Shown here: in pieces, positions 5,809 through 9,425 of the stretch
Layout of the letters: the number at the start of each line of letters is the position of its first letter
How positions within the stretch are numbered: position 1 is the first letter of the stretch
Source: Lachnospiraceae bacterium
GTDB taxonomy: Bacteria; Bacillota; Clostridia; Oscillospirales; Ruminococcaceae
NCBI GenBank assembly: GCA_023664705.1
Contig: JAMPFE010000076.1
Span: 1-9,425 of the forward strand
DNA: 9,425 bases
Reading direction: 5' to 3'
Notes under the pieces: model-generated
What the model was told of the DNA's origin: nothing
Databases searched by the model: none
The model's input: the letters and a program-made list of their open reading frames with translations, nothing else
Position numbers and translations under genes: made by a program

Positions 5809-6744
5809 ATGTCGGCAAATGTTGAAACAATGTTTTACACGAGGGTTGCCCCGTGGCACGGACTTGGTGTCTGTGTGGAGAATGCGCCCAATTCAGAAGA
5901 GGCTTTAAAGCTTTCGGGGCTTGATTGGAGCGTGGTTCAACGTCCTATAATGACGGATGATTCTGTTCCGATTTTGGGTTACAAGGCGAACATCAGAGAC
6001 ACGGATAACCGCGTTCTCGGCGTGGTTACTGACCGCTATAAGGTCGTCCAGAACTCGGAAGCGTTTGCGTTTACGGACGCGCTTCTCGGTGAGGGTGTAA
6101 AGTACGAGACGGCGGGCTCGCTGCAAGACGGTCGGAAGATTTGGCTGCTCGCGAAATTGTCCGAAAAGTACATAATCGAGGGCGAGCAAATAGAGCCGTA
6201 TCTCGTATTCAGCAGTTCTCATGACGGCAGCGGCGCGATAAAGGTCGCGATGACCCCGATACGCGTTGTGTGCCAGAATACGCTGAATTTAGCGTTATCG
6301 TCTGCAAAAAGAATTTGGTCGACTGTTCACGTAGGCGACTTGTCCGCGAAAACGGACGAAGCTTACTGCACCTTACAATTAGCCGAAAAGTACATGAGCA
6401 ATCTCGGCAGCGAGTTCTCGAAGTTGTCGAAAATAAAACTCACAGACAGCAAGGTTCTGGAGTACATCGAAATGCTGCTGCCTATGGACGAGGTGCCAAC
6501 GGACATCCACCGCAAGAATATTCAGCGCATTCGTGAGGATTTGAAAACGCGCTATTTCAAAGCGCCCGACTTGGAACATGTTGGCAAAAATGCTTATCGC
6601 TTTATGTGCGCAGTTTCCGACTTCGCGACCCACGCTAAGCCTTTGCGCGCGACATCGAGCTATCGCGAGGGAGTGTTTGCGAAAACGATTGACGGAAATC
6701 CGTTGATAGATAAGGCTTATGAAATGGCTCTGTCAGCCGTGTAA
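5809..6744 (+). CDS. DUF932 phage/plasmid-like protein
   Basis: 311 residues, recognisable as the DUF932/TIGR03299 phage- and plasmid-associated family. The marks are an N-terminal PWHGLG (15-20), a segment with VVTDRYKVVQNSEAF (72-86), the central SSHDGSGAIKVAMTPIRVVC (136-155) followed by NTLNLAL (157-163), and a helical C-terminal half. Length is typical for the family. The biochemical role is not established; members sit repeatedly beside recombination and replication genes on mobile elements, and YqaJ follows 12 bases downstream here. AAGGAGG is 7 bases before the ATG. No signal peptide or membrane segment is visible, so it should be cytosolic. No enzymatic residues can be named. Confidence 0.88.
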   Translation: MSANVETMFYTRVAPWHGLGVCVENAPNSEEALKLSGLDWSVVQRPIMTDDSVPILGYKANIRDTDNRVLGVVTDRYKVVQNSEAFAFTDALLGEGVKYETAGSLQDGRKIWLLAKLSEKYIIEGEQIEPYLVFSSSHDGSGAIKVAMTPIRVVCQNTLNLALSSAKRIWSTVHVGDLSAKTDEAYCTLQLAEKYMSNLGSEFSKLSKIKLTDSKVLEYIEMLLPMDEVPTDIHRKNIQRIREDLKTRYFKAPDLEHVGKNAYRFMCAVSDFATHAKPLRATSSYREGVFAKTIDGNPLIDKAYEMALSAV

Positions 6745-6756
6745 GGGGGTGATGAG

Positions 6757-7698
6757 ATGACAGCAAAAATCGTTACAACAACAGAAAATCTGCCGTATGA
6801 GGATTGGCTCGAATTTCGGAAAAAAGGCGTCGGCGGCTCAGATGCGGCGGTGGTATGCGGTATCAACAAATACAAATCGCCCGTGGAATTGTGGATGGAA
6901 AAAACGAACCGCATGTCGCCGCAGGAAGCGGGCGAATCCGCGTACTGGGGAACGCGGCTTGAATCGCTTATCCGCGATGAGTTCACAAAGCGGACGGGCA
7001 TTGAGGTAAAAGTTGTAAATCAGCTTTTGCAAAGCAATGAACACCCGTTTATGCTGGCGAATTTGGACGGGGTTTGCTATGACGACACGCACGGCGACTG
7101 CATATTTGAAGCGAAAACCGCGAGCGCGTTCAAGGCTGGCGATTGGGAGAACTCCATTCCCGACGAGTATATGCTGCAAGTTCAGCACTACATGGCGGTG
7201 ACGGGGTTCAAAGCCGCTTACATAGCTGTTTTGATAGGCGGCAACACCTTTAAATGGCGGTTCATCGAGCGCGACGAGGAAATAATTTCGGCGTTAATTC
7301 AGCTTGAAGCGGATTTCTGGGAGTGCGTCAAGAATGACACACCGCCGCCTTTGGACGGTTCCGACGCTTCGGCGAAATTTCTCGCGGAGAAGTTTTCCGA
7401 AAGCACCAAAACGCAAATCGAGCTTCCAGAAGAAGCCGATGAGATAATCAAGGAATACCTGTCGGCAAGCGAAAGGCTGACCGAGATAACCGAGGAAAAG
7501 CAGCTTGCCGAGAACAGACTAAAACGGTTATTGGGCGAGAACGAGGTCGGGATCGTTGGGAAGAATATCGTGAGTTGGAAAGCTGTTTCGCAGGAACGGC
7601 TTGACAGCAAAACGCTGAAATCCGAGCACCCGACGCTCTACAAAAAGTACGCAAACACAACGACTTATCGCAGATTTTCAATTAAATCTGCGGACTGA
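6757..7698 (+). CDS. YqaJ-type viral recombinase / lambda-like exonuclease
   Basis: 313 residues of the YqaJ family (PF09588, PD-(D/E)XK nuclease fold, related to lambda exonuclease). Motifs: VGGSDAA (25-31), SPVELWMEK (41-49), WGTRLE (64-69, metal-binding Glu), LANLDG (100-105, catalytic Asp104), FEAKTA (117-122, the E-x-K motif with Glu118 and Lys120) and QVQHYM (141-146). All key residues are intact, so the enzyme should be active. It would resect double-stranded DNA ends to give single strands for annealing. The C-terminal part (about 215-260) is rich in Glu and Lys and looks like a coiled coil. GGGGGTG precedes the ATG. Partner RecT or Bet annealing proteins usually sit next to such nucleases; none is recognisable here, and the next gene is the candidate replacement. 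Confidence 0.9.
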   Translation: MTAKIVTTTENLPYEDWLEFRKKGVGGSDAAVVCGINKYKSPVELWMEKTNRMSPQEAGESAYWGTRLESLIRDEFTKRTGIEVKVVNQLLQSNEHPFMLANLDGVCYDDTHGDCIFEAKTASAFKAGDWENSIPDEYMLQVQHYMAVTGFKAAYIAVLIGGNTFKWRFIERDEEIISALIQLEADFWECVKNDTPPPLDGSDASAKFLAEKFSESTKTQIELPEEADEIIKEYLSASERLTEITEEKQLAENRLKRLLGENEVGIVGKNIVSWKAVSQERLDSKTLKSEHPTLYKKYANTTTYRRFSIKSAD

Positions 7699-7700
7699 AA

Positions 7701-7706
7701 GTGAGG
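7701..7706 (+). promoter_or_regulatory. Ribosome binding site that fixes the start of the Cys-cluster protein
   Basis: GTGAGG lies 6 bases before ATG 7713. The same GTG could itself be read as an in-frame start at 7701, but no ribosome site precedes it. ATG 7713 is therefore preferred, giving four fewer residues. Confidence 0.6.
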
Positions 7707-7712
7707 AACAAC

Positions 7713-8477
7713 ATGGACAATATGAAACTCAAAGAACGGTTGAACAGCAAGATACAGACGATTGAAGAAAGGACTAACGATATGGACAAAACGGATTTGG
7801 CAACGACCAACAACTATCCTGCATTGACAAACAATGCGATTGATATTATCCGTGACAACCTCAAAAGGCAGCCGCTGTCGTTTCAGCTTTTTGACGTCGT
7901 AAAGTCGCCCTCGGGCGGCTCTACGGTGTTCTCGGTTCCGGGGATTGCGGGCGATGAGGCGGCTAAGGAGCTGACGGGAATAATTCTTGATTACACCACG
8001 CCGCGCGCCTATTGGGACACGCCCGACCCCGTCGAGGGAACGCCGCCCGTTTGCTTCAGCCAAGACAGCATAATTTCGCATGAGGGTAAGGCTTGCACGA
8101 CCTGTCAGTTCAACGATTTCGGCTCAAAGGACGGCGATTCCAACGCAAAGGCTTGCAAGGAATCCGTGGCGCTTTTTCTGCTGCGCCCCGACAACATCAT
8201 GCCGATAATCGTGCGGGTTCCCGTGTCGAGCAAGCTGCGGTTTCAGCGCTACATGACGCGGCTCGTTGGCAGAATGATACCGCTCTCGTCGGTAGTTACT
8301 CGAATAACCTTGGAGAAAGCTACCAACAGGACGGGGCAGCCTTACTCGCTGTTCAATTTTGAGGTTTCCGAGGAGCTTGCTCCCGAGGAAGCTGTGAGTG
8401 CCAAGGCGTTCGCGAATAAATTCATGGAGTTCGTGAACACTGCCGATATTGAACGGAAAGTCGAGCAGGTATCATGA
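7713..8477 (+). CDS. Uncharacterised phage/element protein with a Cys/His cluster, possible ssDNA-binding role
   Basis: 254 residues, not recognised. The first 30 residues are charged and helical. A middle segment contains C114, H123, C128-x2-C131 and C148, a spacing that could bind one zinc ion. Two beta-rich stretches flank it (SVALFLLRPDNIMPIIVRVP at 151-170 and the SSVVTRITLEKA region at 192-203). The end is acidic and helical. The first residues could vary, since several Met codons are available. It lies directly after the YqaJ exonuclease, where an annealing or single-strand binding protein is usual, and overlaps the recombinase start by four bases. I infer, without direct motif proof, a DNA-binding accessory role; zinc-containing phage SSBs are a loose precedent. 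Confidence 0.75.
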   Translation: MDNMKLKERLNSKIQTIEERTNDMDKTDLATTNNYPALTNNAIDIIRDNLKRQPLSFQLFDVVKSPSGGSTVFSVPGIAGDEAAKELTGIILDYTTPRAYWDTPDPVEGTPPVCFSQDSIISHEGKACTTCQFNDFGSKDGDSNAKACKESVALFLLRPDNIMPIIVRVPVSSKLRFQRYMTRLVGRMIPLSSVVTRITLEKATNRTGQPYSLFNFEVSEELAPEEAVSAKAFANKFMEFVNTADIERKVEQVS

Positions 8478-9031
8478 GGAATTTCGTGTTCGGATACGCC
8501 CGCGTTTCGACCGAGCAGCAGTGCCTTGACAGGCAGCTCGATATGCTCGAAAAATACGGCGTCGACAAAATTTACAACGAGAAAATGACAGGCACGAAGC
8601 GCAGCCGCCCCGAGCTGGAGAAGCTGCTCGAACGGCTCACCGAGGGCGATACCGTGGTTGTCGAATCGCTGTCAAGGCTCGGCAGAAGCACCAAGGATTT
8701 GATTTGGCTTATGGAGACATTCAATTCCAAAGGCGTTAATCTGGTATCTCTAAAAGAAGCTATTGACACCACGACTAGCACGGGAAAGCTGCTGTTCACG
8801 CTGATATCCGCGCTGGCGCAGTTTGAGCGTGATGTTCTTGCTGATAGGACGCGAGAGGGCTTAGCGTCGGCGCGCGCCCGTGGGCGCAGGGGCGGAAGAC
8901 CGTCTGCGGATAGCGAGGCGGTCAAAAAGGCTGTTCGGCTTTATAAAACAGGAGAGTACACCGCCAAAGAAATTTATGAACTTACGGGTGTGCGAAAAAC
9001 CACGCTCTACAAAAACGTTCGTAAAACGTAG
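8474..9031 (+). CDS. Small serine recombinase (resolvase/invertase family)
   Basis: 185 residues of the Tn3-resolvase/Hin class. GYARVSTEQQ (7-16) holds the nucleophile Ser12 with Arg10. SLSRLGRS (65-72) supplies catalytic Arg68 and Arg71. The long E helix includes ALAQFERDVLADR (113-125). GRRGGRP (137-143) is the minor-groove linker, followed by a C-terminal HTH (about 145-183). The domain is complete and the catalytic residues intact. Such enzymes resolve cointegrates, invert segments or resolve plasmid multimers. Translation is coupled to the preceding gene through ATGA, with no strong ribosome site. The stop at 9031 lies inside a cluster of CGAACG motifs, which could be its recombination site. 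Confidence 0.93.
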   Translation: MRNFVFGYARVSTEQQCLDRQLDMLEKYGVDKIYNEKMTGTKRSRPELEKLLERLTEGDTVVVESLSRLGRSTKDLIWLMETFNSKGVNLVSLKEAIDTTTSTGKLLFTLISALAQFERDVLADRTREGLASARARGRRGGRPSADSEAVKKAVRLYKTGEYTAKEIYELTGVRKTTLYKNVRKT

Positions 9032-9139
9032 GTTTTCCGAACGTTGATTTACGAACGGGTTTGCGAACGAATTTACCCCCGAAAACATCGGTTTTTCGGG
9101 GGTGTTTTTTTCGTTCGTTTAACGAACGTTTTTTGAACG
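9014..9139. repeat. Cluster of CGAACG motifs around the operon terminator
   Basis: CGAACG or its complement occurs at 9016-9021 (reverse), 9038-9043, 9052-9057, 9064-9069, 9112-9117 (reverse) and 9123-9128, with a GAACG at 9135-9139. Two pairs form longer inverted repeats: CGTTCGTAAA (9016-9025) with TTTACGAACG (9048-9057), and CGTTCGTT/AACGAACG (9112-9128, one-base centre). The first copy lies within the recombinase coding end. This may be a res/crossover site, a regulator binding array or a replication/partition locus. Confidence 0.8.
9075..9111 (+). terminator. Strong rho-independent terminator of the main operon
   Basis: ACCCCCGAAAA (9075-9085) pairs perfectly with TTTTCGGGGGT (9093-9103), an 11-bp stem with a 7-base loop, followed by G and T7 (9105-9111). 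It lies 43 bases after the recombinase stop. Confidence 0.95.
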
Positions 9140-9159
9140 CCGATTTTGTTTTTTGCCGA

Positions 9160-9193
9160 AAAATAGGAATCTGTATAAACAAGTTCCTATTTT
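9160..9193 (-). terminator. Terminator of the minus-strand gene at the right edge
   Basis: AAAATAGGAA (9160-9169) and TTCCTATTTT (9184-9193) form a 10-bp stem with a 14-base loop. Read on the minus strand it is followed by a short T-run and TTCGGC. It is 14 bases past the stop of the gene at 9208. Confidence 0.7.
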
Positions 9194-9207
9194 GATATAA
9201 AAGTTCA

Positions 9208-9425
9208 TTAGGCTTGCTGGTTATGCTCTTTGTAAGTCGCCTCGTCCATGTCGGTGTACTTTAACGCTTTTTCAAGTGAAAGTCCGTCTTTGAGCATGTT
9301 CTTGATAGTCTCAAGTTTACCCTCAAGTAACCATTCTGTTTTTCTGCTGTTAGCGTATTCTTCAACCGCTTTGCACATACTATCAACTCCTTCGTTAATG
9401 ACTTTGTGATGCTTTACCGCTTGTG
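9208..9425 (-). CDS. C-terminal tail of an Rpn/PD-(D/E)XK transposase-nuclease family protein (partial)
   Basis: The minus-strand frame is open from the right edge to TAA at 9210-9208, giving 71 complete codons plus two bases. It reads VINEGVDSMCKAVEEYANS, then a charged helical stretch with EGKLETIKNMLKDGLSLEKA. Clostridial Rpn-family recombination-promoting nucleases and related transposases often end with an MCKAVEE-like segment and an EGK-rich helix. Their catalytic domain would be to the right of the window. Alternatively a 56-residue gene starts at ATG 9378-9376, preceded by AAGGAG (about 9388-9393), perhaps a detached tail. The open frame past that ATG favours a longer gene. The substrate cannot be judged from this fragment. 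Confidence 0.6.
   Translation of the reverse strand, partial: QAVKHHKVINEGVDSMCKAVEEYANSRKTEWLLEGKLETIKNMLKDGLSLEKALKYTDMDEATYKEHNQQA

Noticed and set aside
5555..5908. A 117-residue plus-strand frame overlapping the amidotransferase end and DUF932 start
   Set aside because: It overlaps two well-supported genes and displaces the better-supported small membrane gene at 5673, which has its own ribosome site.
7701..7712. GTG start for the Cys-cluster protein
   Set aside because: No ribosome site lies upstream, and the GTGAGG itself is well placed as the ribosome site for ATG 7713.
9014..9139. CRISPR array or plasmid iterons as an explanation of the CGAACG copies
   Set aside because: The copies are only six bases, in both orientations and unevenly spaced, so a CRISPR array is excluded. 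No replication initiator gene is present to support iterons, although they cannot be fully ruled out.
1..9425. tRNA or rRNA genes
   Set aside because: No cloverleaf with a GTTCGAATC-like T-arm and no rRNA-like stretch was seen in the gaps between genes.

Overview
The window looks like accessory DNA from an anaerobic Gram-positive gut bacterium, most likely a clostridial (Oscillospiraceae or Lachnospiraceae type) genome or one of its plasmids or integrative elements. The evidence is strong GGAGG-type ribosome sites, a large secreted protein with a C-terminal wall or membrane anchor, Gram-positive style promoters, and a gene set (amidoligase, class II glutamine amidotransferase, DUF932, YqaJ, small serine recombinase) that I associate with mobile elements of these bacteria. 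The taxonomic assignment is inference.

Layout. Positions 1-186 may be the right end of an IS200/IS605-type element: a partial reading frame, then hairpins and a TTCAA end. A bidirectional terminator (222-260) follows. On the minus strand, 280-2904 encodes an 874-residue secreted surface protein with beta-repeat modules, transcribed from a near-perfect TTGACA-17-TATAAT promoter (2961-2989). Divergently, 3067-3396 encodes an XRE-family HTH regulator. The shared intergenic region holds two inverted repeats that could be operators. A structured leader (3397-3633) with three hairpins, the last a terminator, precedes the main operon.

The main operon (3634-9031, plus strand) has seven genes with gaps of 0-14 bases and one 4-base overlap. 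In order they are: zinc-ribbon amidoligase; class II glutamine amidotransferase; a 40-residue one-helix membrane protein with a GTG start; a DUF932 phage/plasmid protein; a YqaJ-type exonuclease; an unrecognised Cys/His-cluster protein; and a small serine recombinase. The likely logic is that the amidotransferase supplies ammonia to, or works in series with, the amidoligase to form or modify amide bonds. DUF932, YqaJ and the Cys-rich protein would form a DNA-recombination module, with the resolvase acting on DNA of the same element. What links the two halves is unknown and is the most interesting question here.

The operon ends in a cluster of CGAACG motifs (9016-9139) around a strong terminator (9075-9111). 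A second terminator (9160-9193) serves a minus-strand gene that enters from the right edge. That gene appears to be the C-terminal tail of an Rpn/PD-(D/E)XK-type transposase-nuclease family protein.
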